Assembly: GCA_017655985.1 (NCBI GenBank)
Contig: JACJVS010000004.1
Span: 2,697,501-2,761,500, forward strand
Direction of reading: 5' to 3'
Source: Incumbomyces delicatus
Taxonomy: Eukaryota > Ascomycota > Eurotiomycetes > Chaetothyriales > Trichomeriaceae
Length of the DNA: 64,000 bases
The notes under the pieces were generated by a model. It did no database searches. It was given only the letters and a program-made list of their open reading frames with translations, and was not told the origin of the DNA. This document shows positions 34,858-45,607 of this stretch, piece after piece. Position 1 is the first letter of the stretch; each line of letters begins with the position of its first letter. The position numbers and the translations under genes are program-made.

Positions 34858-35763
34858 CTAAATGATCTCACTCGGCTGTGCCATAGCAACATCCATGATC
34901 TCCTCAATTGTACGAAAATGAATGTGAGAAAAATACTTAGCACGCTGATACTCGACTTTCTCCTTTTGAAACACTGATGCCCCGGCATAGCTGACCAACT
35001 CAATTTGCGCAGCCCGAGTACCTGGTGGCTTTTGTTCAAGAAGTTGCTGGATTGTGTTCGCAAGTGGCTTGTTCTTAGCTGTCCATTGACTATCACGCTT
35101 CTTGAGAATTGCGTAAAGGTCGTTCCAAGAAAGGTGTTCGCCGGATAGAAAGGTATATGGTTCCCATGGCCCTTCAAAGTGTAGCAAAGCCGACACGGCT
35201 TTGGCCACGTCTCTCACAGCTACGAAGCTTACAACTTGAGTACCTGGGCCGTATATAGTGAACCTTTTATTCTCGTAGTCCATGGGCCAAATGGCCGGAC
35301 AATCTCGAAGGTGCCGTTGGTGATGGGGAACGACATAGTCGGCGAACCAGGAGTTACATATGATGGTCCATCTAACGCTCGTCTGTTGCTTGAGCGCAGT
35401 ATGAGTGATACGATTCTTTTCGATGTATGTCATTGGCTGCTCGGGATATCTCTCTGCGTCGAAGGTCCATTCGGAAGGGATGAAAGATTTGCATGACTTT
35501 GACTGCTTGCATGCTTCGAGCATACTTAAGTGGGCTTTGATGGCGGTTTGAGGATCCGAGGCATCTGCAACAGTCGAGACTATTGCATTGCAATCATCCA
35601 GAACTCCAACGAGAGAAGCCACAGTGTAATCTGTCTGACGCTGTTGAAAGGGCTGGTCAGGTTTAGTATTCCGTGTCAGCACCACGACTTCATGACCGCC
35701 AGCTTGTATTTCCTCGATCAGATATCGTGCAACGTCCCCTGCACCTGCAATTGCGACCTTCAT
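34858..35763 (-). CDS. NmrA/isoflavone-reductase-like protein
   Basis: A single exon of 301 residues starting at the ATG at 35763 (MKVAIAGAGDVARYLIEEI). The glycine motif is GxGxxA, the NAD(P) Rossmann type, followed by VVVLTRN, the NADP-phosphate-binding position. Also seen are FIPSEWTFDAERYP and NSWFADY. The family comprises NADPH-dependent isoflavone/pinoresinol reductases and redox-sensing regulators. It is convergent with the D-amino-acid oxidase. It belongs to the same broad family as the gene at 4219-5490 but is not close by eye and has no introns. Confidence 0.85.
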   Translation of the reverse strand: MKVAIAGAGDVARYLIEEIQAGGHEVVVLTRNTKPDQPFQQRQTDYTVASLVGVLDDCNAIVSTVADASDPQTAIKAHLSMLEACKQSKSCKSFIPSEWTFDAERYPEQPMTYIEKNRITHTALKQQTSVRWTIICNSWFADYVVPHHQRHLRDCPAIWPMDYENKRFTIYGPGTQVVSFVAVRDVAKAVSALLHFEGPWEPYTFLSGEHLSWNDLYAILKKRDSQWTAKNKPLANTIQQLLEQKPPGTRAAQIELVSYAGASVFQKEKVEYQRAKYFSHIHFRTIEEIMDVAMAQPSEII

Positions 35764-38422
35764 GGTGTTGTACGGCAATGTGAAATGTCTGTTGTTGAGT
35801 CTTCGAAACAGCAACAATGACTATGTTTGTGTTCGGATTGTGGGGAGGAGCATTCAGCAGCAATTTGAATCTCGCACAATAACATGAATTCAACACTAGA
35901 CAATCATTCTGGAAAGGAATCACATTTCCCTCCGAATAGCGTAGGGCATAGTTTCTTCGTTTGGAGTGGGGCAAGACTTGAAAACGCCGTTGTGGAGCAA
36001 CAGTGGGGATCCCTTTTGATGAGAAGCTAGCTGTTCATGTAAAGAGTGCTTTAGGACTGATGGCACCTTTGAGAAGTTCGTCTCTGTCTAAGAACCGAAA
36101 GCCGGGTTTTCCTTAGTGTACGAGGCTTGTTCGGCGCGGCTACTATTCAGCATTCGTGTTGCTGGAACTACAGTCCTCGATCCGCAGTATCGTATATCCA
36201 ACCACCAGAAGCCAGCAAGGTTGTCTGTTTGCACTCATCATTTATTTTGATTGCTGCAGCCCTTAGAATAACCCATATACTACAGTGGTCGACTGCAAAC
36301 ACCGGCACCCGCAATAATGACATTCTTTTTGCTAGAAAACCTTTGACACCAAGTTCACGATTGAATGTCGTCCGCTGCTGCTCAGTAGCATTGCTGCATG
36401 ATCTGGGTGGTTGCCAGTAGTTAGCGGTAGCATAGTCGGTGCATCCAATATCAACGAATTTTTGTCGATCAGGGTGTTGGTATTGTATGCGTCATTTCAA
36501 GACATTTTGATCGTCATCAGGAAGACGCCTTCTGCGGCTCCAAGACGACAAGTGAGACAACCATGACAACCCACGAATAGTTGATGCCCAGTACTGCCGG
36601 ATGCCTAAACCTTAGATAGATATGCAGTGTTGGATCCACACGCTTGCCAATCCAAGGGGCTAAACTGCAGGACAAACAATCCTGTTTCCTCTTTGCGTAC
36701 ATTTGCGAGATGGACGCACCGGTCCTTTCTCTCGAATACTCCGGAGATTTTGCAACGGAATATATCGGAGCTATGGCAGGTAGAAGCGCGAACATGGAGT
36801 CTACGAGTGAGCGATTCCAGGACGACTTTCGGCGCATGAGCTGCACCAATGCGAGGACATGAAGATTAGGCCCGTCTTGCCTGCGTAGTAGCATCAGATC
36901 AAGATTGTACGCTCCTTGATCCCTTTGAAGCTTGAAACAGCCATTGACGGTCTACACCTGTGCTCTACCACTCGGTACCTCTTCCCGCTCTGTTCTAGAA
37001 CCCTTTTCAGATTTCAACGGTAGAGCCCACTAGAGGAGTGCCCTTTGCCAATCTAAAACAGCAACAATCATAATGCCTGTGATGATGCCAGTGCCTCCGG
37101 GCTTCGTCAGCTCTGGGAGGAAAGACGGTGCCAGTGATAGAGGTGGCAAAGAAGGTGGCTTGGCTCGGGGTACGAGACCAGGAGACCCTTCGGTATCGCC
37201 GGCTGGTGAATTGTCAACTGGGAAGCTCGCTACCAGAACGAGATTTAGGGCCTTGCTTAAGGCATTTGCGAAGCATCTGCGGTGATCCGGAAGGATGCAG
37301 AGACGACAACAAGGGCAACGACTTTCGGTGGCAGCTCTCACTGCTGATGGAATGAAGAGTTCCTTCTAAACAAACAAACAATGCTGGTGGATCAATCATG
37401 ACTTGGTGAGAGAGTAGTATAGCTAACGTACCAGATTGCTCAAGGTGTCAAGGCACGTTCAACGTGGAGTTGGCCGCTCTGGACTCCGTACGATTATGGC
37501 CACGCTTCGGAAAGCGACGAGGTCAACGAATGGAGAATGTCATCGTCGTTATAGCTCCATCGAAGTCCTAGATTTACAGGTCATGACACAGATTTCCAAA
37601 TGGGCCAAGGCGCTTTGCCATTAGAATCAAAATGCTCTCAGCCAAAAGCCTCTTGATAACTTCTGCGTGGCTCAGTGTGCGCAACTGGTTCCTTCCAACG
37701 TCGAAAGTCGACGATAGTCCTCAGTTCCTCCTAGAATATTGATAGACGATCCGTTTGCGGAGCTTCGTATCCATCGATCGGTGGCGTCTCCCAGATCAGA
37801 TCTATTTCTTGTACCCTCAAAATCATGCTTTATGGCATGATACCCCACCATTGCAAAAGAGCACAGTCAAAATCAATATGCATTAACATTTGACGAAGTG
37901 CTTCGCTCAGAAAAGCACTGTGCAGGATTTCGCCGAAGGAGTGGTTATCGTCAAAGCCTTTGTCCGGAGTAAGGGGCGGCATAAGTACTCCATGACAGAG
38001 CGCGGTGGCCGTCAGTGGTAGTGGTAATTCCAAAAAGTTGATCTCGTTTACAGTACAGGATCGCTAATATGCCACAGCTGGAACATCGTCAACGACCTCG
38101 CCCAAGCAGGACACATCTCACCCACAGCTGGAGACCAATTAGCATTAGTACTTAAGAACAACTATTCTGTCGCCCTTCCCCCCATTCCTCATAACATCGA
38201 TTAGGAACGTTTTATTGAAGAGGCGGATTAACCACTTTTCAGACGTCTAAGAACGCACACCTGATGTACGTAAATCTCGTCAAAAGAACCTCTGGTGCCG
38301 GTGGACACACGGACTTAAGTGTATGTGGACTTCACACCTTGATAGCAGGTATATTACGCAATCTGTATGACCTGCGCACTTATCAGCATGTGGAACAGAG
38401 ACGGATTTGCATTTGTGCTTGC
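35764..38422. other. 2.7-kb region without a recognisable gene
   Basis: Several overlapping frames (36517-36894 and 37030-37341 on -, 37073-37285 on +) have patches of plausible protein composition, including hydrophobic segments near 36540-36600 on -, but none gives a family motif and no splice model joins them. It may contain decayed genes. Nothing firm. Confidence 0.4.
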
Positions 38423-39262
38423 TTACCAACCATGCAGCATGTTAAGGCGATATGCTTGCCACATGACATTGTACAGCTTTTCGTCGGCCTCGTCGAGCTC
38501 GGCCAGAGCTGAGAGCAATGCATTTGCAAATTGTGTCTGAGATGGTATAGAGGAGCGGAGTACCCAAATCTCGAACGCCCTTGGAAAGAATCCAGCGCAA
38601 GCCCAATCTAGTAGATAGACAATCGAATTCTCTGATACAATAATATTTCGTGCGGCGAGGTCAAGGTGGCAGAAGACCAGGGGAGTTGCTGTCAGATCCA
38701 TTCGGGCATCTTCTGCCTGAAGAGCGCGATTAAACCACATTTCAAGATCTCCCTTGTCTGCGAATGTCTCATAAGCGCGCATATCTGGTGCCCATATCGT
38801 ACCACGGGGCTCTCCACCATCGACCGGGCCAGGCTTGTCACTAGTAAGTCGCGATATGATTTCGATAGCGGTAGAGACTTGTTTCACACAGGCCGAGAAC
38901 TCTATTGCGGGCAGATCCGTGGCAAGTATGCCACGAACATATTCCATCATCAAATATCCGATTATCTCACCTGTCGAGTCGTGTTCGAAGTATCCGTAGA
39001 CTTGTGGTACAAAGACTTGCGATTTCGATGTTGAAAGTTGTTCTCGTGCGTAAATCTGGTTCGCGGCTTCCGGGGCCGTGGCGGGGGATCCAAATTTCAC
39101 TAAGGTTTTCTCGTTAATCCTAACAAGGATATTAGACGTTGCAGACAATAATCTATCTCGTCCGGATCCATCAGTCAGGAGCGCATTCTTCCAGTTGCTG
39201 CACCAGGAGATCACGTCTTTGGAACTAGCCGTGAGGTGGTTGAGGTCTTCTATATCGGGCAT
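38423..39262 (-). CDS. Aminoglycoside phosphotransferase-fold (APH/choline kinase-like) protein
   Basis: 279 residues from the ATG at 39262 (MPDIEDL). The C-terminal half carries the Brenner catalytic motif as CHLDLAARNIIV and the metal-binding IVYLLDWACAGFFP. The N-lobe has LVKFGSP, placing the ATP-contacting lysine. In fungi this large family is mostly uncharacterised and does not imply antibiotic resistance; members phosphorylate small hydroxylated molecules or are inactive. The Asp of HxDxxxxN is present, so catalysis is possible. The in-frame extension up to 39346 lacks an ATG. Confidence 0.8.
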   Translation of the reverse strand: MPDIEDLNHLTASSKDVISWCSNWKNALLTDGSGRDRLLSATSNILVRINEKTLVKFGSPATAPEAANQIYAREQLSTSKSQVFVPQVYGYFEHDSTGEIIGYLMMEYVRGILATDLPAIEFSACVKQVSTAIEIISRLTSDKPGPVDGGEPRGTIWAPDMRAYETFADKGDLEMWFNRALQAEDARMDLTATPLVFCHLDLAARNIIVSENSIVYLLDWACAGFFPRAFEIWVLRSSIPSQTQFANALLSALAELDEADEKLYNVMWQAYRLNMLHGW

Positions 39263-39512
39263 TTCCGAACCTAGTATTGCACTCGGTGTTGCGGGATGAA
39301 GAATCGAGAAGGAATTACTGAATATTCTAAGCTTTGGATAGGACAAGCGACCTGCCAGTGTCTTATAGTTTTACGCATGCCCGGAGTTGAACAAACTCCG
39401 GAGTATAACCGTTGGGAGTGACAGCCTCGACAGCATATCAGCGTGATCAGAGAATAAGGCGAGCGAAAGCATCTCCGCAGCTTCTAGAAGAGCAAACCGC
39501 ACAGTTATTTGT

Positions 39513-40690
39513 CTAAGCAGCTTTTCCGCGTATGACCCATGCGGGAGAGCAGTCCTCGTTCCGTATCCGCGCTGCCCTCCTCTTGAACCACTCCCAACGC
39601 AGCTTTCTTGCTGCATCATAGTCCCAGTGCTGTAGATCTTTGGCCTTAGGCTCGAGATAATCGTAGTGAATATCGATATCTGACCGAGGAAGTAGCTTGC
39701 GAAGTGAGTTCTGCATAGTCGGTATGCTTGACTCACGGACGCAAATCTCCCAGGACCATCACCCAGTTCTTCAATATTAGGCGCCTCGTACACTCCAAGA
39801 CACGCATTCAGTGTGCTGAGAACATTTTGGTCTTGTGTATTCGTAATTCGTATCAGTTTGTAAGGGTCTGCGTGAAAGGGTGGCGGAGAATTTCTGACGT
39901 CTTTCGGCTTCTGCAGGTTTTCCTGCAAACGTAACAATTGGAAAGGTTGTGCATATGGAGCCTCTGGATCGACAGTTCCCCTCGCTGCGTTTGGACAGTA
40001 TCGCTGTCGTTCATTCCTCTGATATCTGGTAACTTGACCCTCGTTGCTTTCATCATCGCGGCCTGGTGAGGCAGACTCGTTCTCAAACGTAGATATCCAT
40101 CGCAAAGGCTATCCAGGACATGTAATGGAGGAGGGGATCGGTCAAACGTATATTCGAGTAGCTTGACAAGATTTTCGTGCTTTGCCCAAAATGGTGCGAG
40201 GTTCCTCATCAACGCGAATACCAACCTTTCCGTAACTCTTCCGCTGTTCCCAAGTATCAGTCCTTGCAGATGAGCGTCGAAGTCCGCCAGAAAGCTTCCT
40301 GTAATTGCTTGTTCGTGCCCATATCGGAAGTCGGGAAACAGTCTTCGATAGTTCCTTGAAGCAAGGATAATTAAAGCTAGCTGTTTCAAGCTCTGAGGAT
40401 GTTGGAACTCTTCGATTAGCCACATGTACAAGTTTCAACCGTCTTCTGACCTTGCCCATTTCTTGAGAAGGTCTAACGGACGATCGTGATCCTCTTCACG
40501 CTCGTGAGACGTGCTCCAGGCGAGAAGCAGCAATACATTGTTTCCGGACTCGTAAGTTGAGGAATTGGAGAATATGCCTGGGCGCTGCTGCTGTCAGCGT
40601 CAACGTTCTATATTGAAGGTGGTGGCTTACAGGTAAGCTTTGAAACTATTCGTCTGGCCAATGGTGAACCCTCCTAACATTTGCGATGGA
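39513..40690 (-). pseudogene. Hypothetical gene with broken frame
   Basis: Good coding-type sequence appears on - in several pieces: MLGGFTIGQTNSFKAYL (about 40690-40638), SGNNVLLLLAWSTSHERE (about 40545), WLIEEFQHPQSLKQLALI through LRLRTSLPHQAAMM (40425-40050), NTQDQNVLSTLNACLGVYEA (about 39830) and LPRSDIDIHYDYLEPKAKDL to a stop at 39513. A TGA at 40435-40437 (where TGG would fit) and a frame change near 39990-40040 interrupt them. One short intron (about 41 bp, donor near 39736) can join the last two. I do not recognise the family. Either unrecognised introns or a recent pseudogene. Confidence 0.45.
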
Positions 40691-40699
40691 AGATTCTGC

Positions 40700-41792
40700 A
40701 TTTGTCAACGGAGGGGTAGCCCAAAATTTAGGAAATCCCACCAAATATACCCTTTGGGTAGCCAATTTGGATGCAATCCCTTATTTTCCTGCCTCGCCCT
40801 TCCAGATCTTGGACACTCATCATAGCCGTCTTAGAGAATATCGGGGACCTCGACAACAACCTGGACATGTTCGCCGAATTGCATTCTCCCCACTCCTCAA
40901 GTCTGATCCCGAAAACTGAAGCGCAGAGGTTTCTGTTTTCACTTGCCGTATACATAATCGCTATCAAGATCAAAACGGTGCACATACTTACGCCTACACA
41001 AGTCGACCATGCTGTTGACGATCTCATCAGTGAAATCCAGCGAGCATGAGACCAGTATACATCATTGGCGAGGTTTAGCCCATACCCAACGGGTAATAAC
41101 GAGAGGTCAATCGACTACGGTGCAAGTGGCAATTCCTAGAAGGCAAGTGTCGAGCGAATTCAACGTGCGAAAGTCTACATGAGGCATCATCGGATTTGCC
41201 TATTTCTTTTGCTTTTGCTTTTGACAGTCTGTCGTCAGGAAGCTTGTCGCTGCTCTGTTCTTGCTACGATGCCGTGATGAACCAGACAAGGGACCAACTA
41301 CATCTCTTGCAGACAAGCAAGTAATCGTACTTACTCCACTTTGTTGCAAGGACTGTGCTCCAGAAATGGTCCTGAGTCCAGTGGGTGAGGAATCTTCGGG
41401 CGATTTACTGACTGATATCTCTGATTCGAATCTTCGCTGAACTCCGAAGCACAAGCACCCGACACCGGGTAGATTGATCCAGAGGGTAGAAGTGTCTTTG
41501 TTGTCGTAGCACTCTATTACCTCAGAGCAAGCACACGCCTAACCTCCTATTCAGTACGTAGGTGATTTGCGCATGGTCGTCACGCTAATCACCACAGGGG
41601 TGGGAGTGCATTCCGTGCCAAAAGTCACCACGTGCGATGTATAAGCCCCGCCATTAGGTAGCTTCCAACTTAACCAGGTACCGGTAGTAGCCTAAACTCA
41701 CTATTAGCGCCAACGTCCTCAGTGCCTACCAAGTAAATTCTTCAGTGTTGGCGATTCCTGATTACCCCATCCAACACGTTCGTTACCTCATC
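40700..41792. other. Intergenic upstream of the splicing-factor gene
   Basis: No family in frames 40771-41049 (+) or 41200-41454 (-). The promoter of the splicing-factor gene should lie in its right half. Confidence 0.4.
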
Positions 41793-43517
41793 ATGGCTAA
41801 TGATGGATCAATCTCTGCTCCTCGTAGCGGGTTGTCCTTGTATGCGAACTTACTGGATTCGTCCAACAACGCTCCAGGCACTATTTCCAGTGCTCCTGTG
41901 ACCTACCACAAACCAGCCGAAGCCGATGGTGAAGATGAAGTCGCAAAAAAGCAACAAGCACTTGCTGGTAAATGACATGCTCGTAAGCCCATGTTTGATG
42001 CAGGATGGATTTGCTCACATGTGTTCGATTGTGTCTTGAACAGCCTCGCTTCGATTCCAACCCACCAAACGACCGCAACTGGCAGCTCAGAAGGCAAAAG
42101 CCAAGGCGATAGCAAACAGACTTGCTGCCCTTCCCAAATCCCAAGCATCCAAGTCGCCGGATGCGCCAGTCTCGAAAGCGATTGAGGAAGCCGAGAAGGA
42201 TGTCCCATCACAGGCTCCTCCAGCTCCATCGGCACAGAAGAGCACCGTTGCAGATTGGACCGCTACCGCTTCTGATGATGAAGATGTGAATACATACTAC
42301 GCTGGTACTCGCCAACGCGGTGGGCGCAAGAAACGCAAGAAGAATAAAGAAGTCACGCAGCCCATCCAACAAGACTGGGACGACATCTACGATCCGAGCA
42401 GACCCAACAGTTACGAAGAGTACAAGCACAGTGACGAGAAGTTTCGCGAGGTGAGAGAGTGGAAGGATCTGTTGTATCGTCACCGCGCACAGCGGAGAAA
42501 CTCCAGCATCCATGATAGTGATAGCGAGGGAAGCCTCGACAAACCTAGAAACAGTAAGCCCACACCCTTACCTTACCGTCTCTCGCTGACCTCTCAGAAC
42601 AATTTGCCCCTCCGCCTGCTATGTCCTTTGCACCTCCTGCGGCATTTTCCGCGCATCCACCACGAGTACCCGACGATGGTGACGAAGAAGAGGAAGAAGA
42701 AGAGGAAGAATACGTTCCACCGCCGGCGGCCACAGTGCCTGACGACGCAAGTGGGGAAGATGCCTTTGCACGACGTATGCATATGAGTGGCATGCAGGTG
42801 CCGCCGCAGCCTGCGAACCTTGAAAGCCAGCCTCTGACCGGCCAAATCTCTCGTGCCCCCGTTCGCTACAATCTACCTGCCCCTGATCCGGAACTGCCGT
42901 CCAACGAAGAAGAGCTGGCGGACATGGAGGTCGATGTTGAAGAACAAGAAGATACTCCGAGATCTCTCAGACCCGGTCAAGCGAAATTCGCCCAACGACT
43001 AATGGCCAAATATGGCTGGTCCCAAGGTGAGGGTCTAGGCAAGGAAGGTACAGGTGTCACGTCTGCCCTATATGCAAAAGCCGACAAACGCAAGAGGAAG
43101 GCAGACGCGGAAGGTGGTGGATACGCAACGCCCGCTCAAACTGGCCGCATCATGGGCGGTGCCAAATCACAGGCCGGTAAGGAGGCTGAAGAGGGTAGGT
43201 TTGGGGCCATGTCTGAGGTCGTCCGTCTGGAAGGGATGCTCAAGGGCATGGATTTGCAGGCAGAGATGTTGAGAGAGGATGGCAATATTATGCAAGAAAT
43301 TGGAGAGGAATGCGGCGACAAATACGGCAATGTTGAGAGGGTCTACATTCATCCCGACACCATGAATGACGCCGGCGCGTTCGTATTTGTGCATTTTACG
43401 CAGCCGTTGTCGGCTTTGAGGGCTGTGAATGCTCTTGAAGGTCGCATCTTTAACGGCAACGAAATCAGGGCCCGTTTCTGGTCCAAGGAGAAGTTCGACA
43501 AGGGGGAGTTTGAGTAA
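41793..43517 (+). CDS. SPF45/RBM17-type splicing factor (G-patch + RRM/UHM)
   Basis: Exons 41793-41967, 42044-42553 and 42598-43517 (introns of 76 and 44 bp) give 534 residues. Order: an N-terminal segment MANDGSISAPRSGLSLYANL; QPTKRPQLAAQKAKA; a Lys/Arg-rich patch (GGRKKRKKNKEV); the hallmark DWDDIYDPSRPNSYEEY; a Pro-rich and acidic Glu run; a G-patch (FAQRLMAKYGWSQGEGLGKE); and a C-terminal RRM of U2AF-homology type (VFVHFTQPLSALRAVNALEG, IRARFWSKEKFDKGEFE). SPF45 acts in 3' splice-site recognition, binding ULM ligands such as SF1/SF3B1 through the UHM. It lies in ordinary conserved DNA, a likely housekeeping anchor for synteny. An in-frame ATG at 41745 is an alternative start. Confidence 0.93.
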
Positions 43518-43811
43518 GTTTGACGCTTCACTTCACCTTGTACTTATTCCCCATTGGCGGGTATAGCCTACTTGAAGTCTTGCGGTGCACGTGTGCCTCA
43601 GCATCATGATCGGGGACTTCTGGGTATTGACTCTGCAAGCGTGGTGATGGTGAGATGCAAATCGGACACGGACCGATCAATGCCGGCCTTGGTGCTCCAT
43701 TGCGCTTAACTCCTCACTTCATAAAGCTCACTGTTGGTCATCAGCAGTGTCCGTCACCTGAGCCTGCAGTTCTTCTGCAGCTCTTGCACATAAGCGCAAT
43801 AGACAAACAAC

Positions 43812-45263
43812 ATGGCTTCAAATGTGGAAACGCGATCACTGCAGCACGCTCTTTCCTCGCTCCCGCCTGTGTATCCCGGTGACTTAAGATCACTGATTAA
43901 GACAAAGATTGATCACACCAGCGATGCAATTCCATTGCTCGTTGTGCTTGATGATGACCCTACCGGCACACAAACATGCCACGACATCAGTGTATTGACG
44001 CAGTGGGACGTGCCGTTGCTCATTTCCACCTTTACCTCAAATCTCACAACCCAAACGCGCGGTTTCTTCATCTTGACAAACTCGAGGGCGCTGCACCCCC
44101 CGGATGCCAAGGTACTGATCACTGAAATCTGCCACAATCTGCTTCAGGCGTCGAAAGAAACTGGAAAGGATTTCGAAGTTGTCCTTCGCTCAGACTCAAC
44201 ATTGAGAGGGCATTTCCCTCTAGAAGCTGAAGTTTCCGAGCAAGCACTGGATCGACTCGCCGACTGCTGGATTCTTGCACCTTTCTTCCTGCAAGGAGGT
44301 CGCTACACAATCGATGACGTGCACTACGTTGCTGAAGGAGACACACTTGTACCAGCTGGCGAGACACCGTTTGCAAAGGATGCTTCTTTTGGGTACAAGA
44401 GCTCCAATCTGAGGGATTGGGTTGTCGAGAAGTCAAAAGGCACCATTACTGCCGATCACGTCAAATCTTTATCGTTGGATGACATTCGAACACGCGGTCC
44501 AGATGAAATCTGCAAGCAATTGATGTCCTTTGAGCGAGGGTCGGTCGTGATTGTCAATGCCGCTGCAGAGGAAGACATGGATGTGGTGGTGCTCGGCATT
44601 CTGGAGGCTGCGAGCCAGGGGCGCAGATTTCTTTACAGATCGGGCGCTGCCCTGGTGTCCTCGCGACTCGGCATCAAGCCTATTCCACCAAAGTCTGCCG
44701 ATGCACTTCACCTTGATCCACGTGTCGGAGGTTTGATTATCGCGGGATCCTACGTGCCCAAGACAACGGCCCAATTGAAAGTCTTACGACAAGATGGTGG
44801 CGAGAAACTGACTACACTCGAGCTTCAAGTAAGCGATCTGCTCAAGTCAGATGCCGACGCCACACGAGCCATTGACATGGCCCTTGAGAAGGCCGAAAGT
44901 GAGATCCGCAGAGGACAGGATGTTCTTGTAATGACGTCTCGAGATCTTGTCACCGGCAAGGATGAACGGGAGAGTCTTAATATCGGCAGCGTTGTAGCTC
45001 ACAACCTTGTTCGATTTCTTCAAGACCTGAATACGCGACCGAGATACGTCATTGCAAAAGGTGGAATCACCTCCAGTGACATGGCTGCTAAAGCTCTGAG
45101 AATGAGGTGTGCCACGGTGGTCGGTCAGGCTGCTCCTGGTGTACCTCTGTGGGAATGCTTTGAGGAAACAAGCAAATGGGCTGGAATACCTTATATCGTG
45201 TTTCCAGGTAACGTCGGGTCCGAGAATACGCTGTACGAAGTGGTTCGTGGCTGGCAGGCTTAG
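43812..45263 (+). CDS. Four-carbon acid-sugar kinase (DUF1537/OtnK-DtnK family)
   Basis: A single exon of 483 residues. The N-terminal domain has LLVVLDDDPTGTQTCHDISV, the family signature, and LRSDSTLRGHFPLE, the sugar-acid site. The C-terminal nucleotide domain has KGGITSSDMAAKAL and VFPGNVGSENTLYEVV. Bacterial members phosphorylate D-threonate, L-threonate, D-erythronate or 3-oxo-tetronates with ATP. It is followed 344 bp downstream on the same strand by the SAF-domain dehydrogenase and then by an MFS transporter, an arrangement matching uptake, oxidation and phosphorylation of a sugar acid. Which C4 (or longer) acid is used cannot be told. The family is far better known in bacteria. Confidence 0.9.
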   Translation: MASNVETRSLQHALSSLPPVYPGDLRSLIKTKIDHTSDAIPLLVVLDDDPTGTQTCHDISVLTQWDVPLLISTFTSNLTTQTRGFFILTNSRALHPPDAKVLITEICHNLLQASKETGKDFEVVLRSDSTLRGHFPLEAEVSEQALDRLADCWILAPFFLQGGRYTIDDVHYVAEGDTLVPAGETPFAKDASFGYKSSNLRDWVVEKSKGTITADHVKSLSLDDIRTRGPDEICKQLMSFERGSVVIVNAAAEEDMDVVVLGILEAASQGRRFLYRSGAALVSSRLGIKPIPPKSADALHLDPRVGGLIIAGSYVPKTTAQLKVLRQDGGEKLTTLELQVSDLLKSDADATRAIDMALEKAESEIRRGQDVLVMTSRDLVTGKDERESLNIGSVVAHNLVRFLQDLNTRPRYVIAKGGITSSDMAAKALRMRCATVVGQAAPGVPLWECFEETSKWAGIPYIVFPGNVGSENTLYEVVRGWQA

Positions 45264-45607
45264 AAAAGATCTCTGCACGTCAAAAAGTGGTTCATGATTT
45301 TTGCGTCGCCAGCCGTCGGTCGGGCATAGTCGGAGAATAGCCGATGGCCAACATGTGGAAGGCACACCGTGAGGAGAATGCATCTCCGCACAGTTTCGGC
45401 TTCGAATGTATAGAGTGCTCACAGTGCTGCACTTGAAAGCACTATCACGTACGTTGTGTGGAAAACTAGTCGATGATGTGCTGAATTTGGCTTCCCGTTC
45501 TAGCGATTGTCCCCGTCCAACAAGAATCTACCATGCGAGTCCTCATGTTGACATAGTACGCGTTTTCCTACCCGTGTGCCGCAATCACGAATCACGACTT
45601 TGAGACC

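Noticed and set aside
36517..37341. Possible transporter or hydrophobic protein on the - strand
   Set aside because: It has hydrophobic patches but no family motif, and frames cannot be joined by plausible introns.
42545..42845. Ser-rich and Phe-rich ORFs antisense to the splicing-factor gene
   Set aside because: They are shadows of the Glu-rich acidic run in the sense gene; low complexity only.
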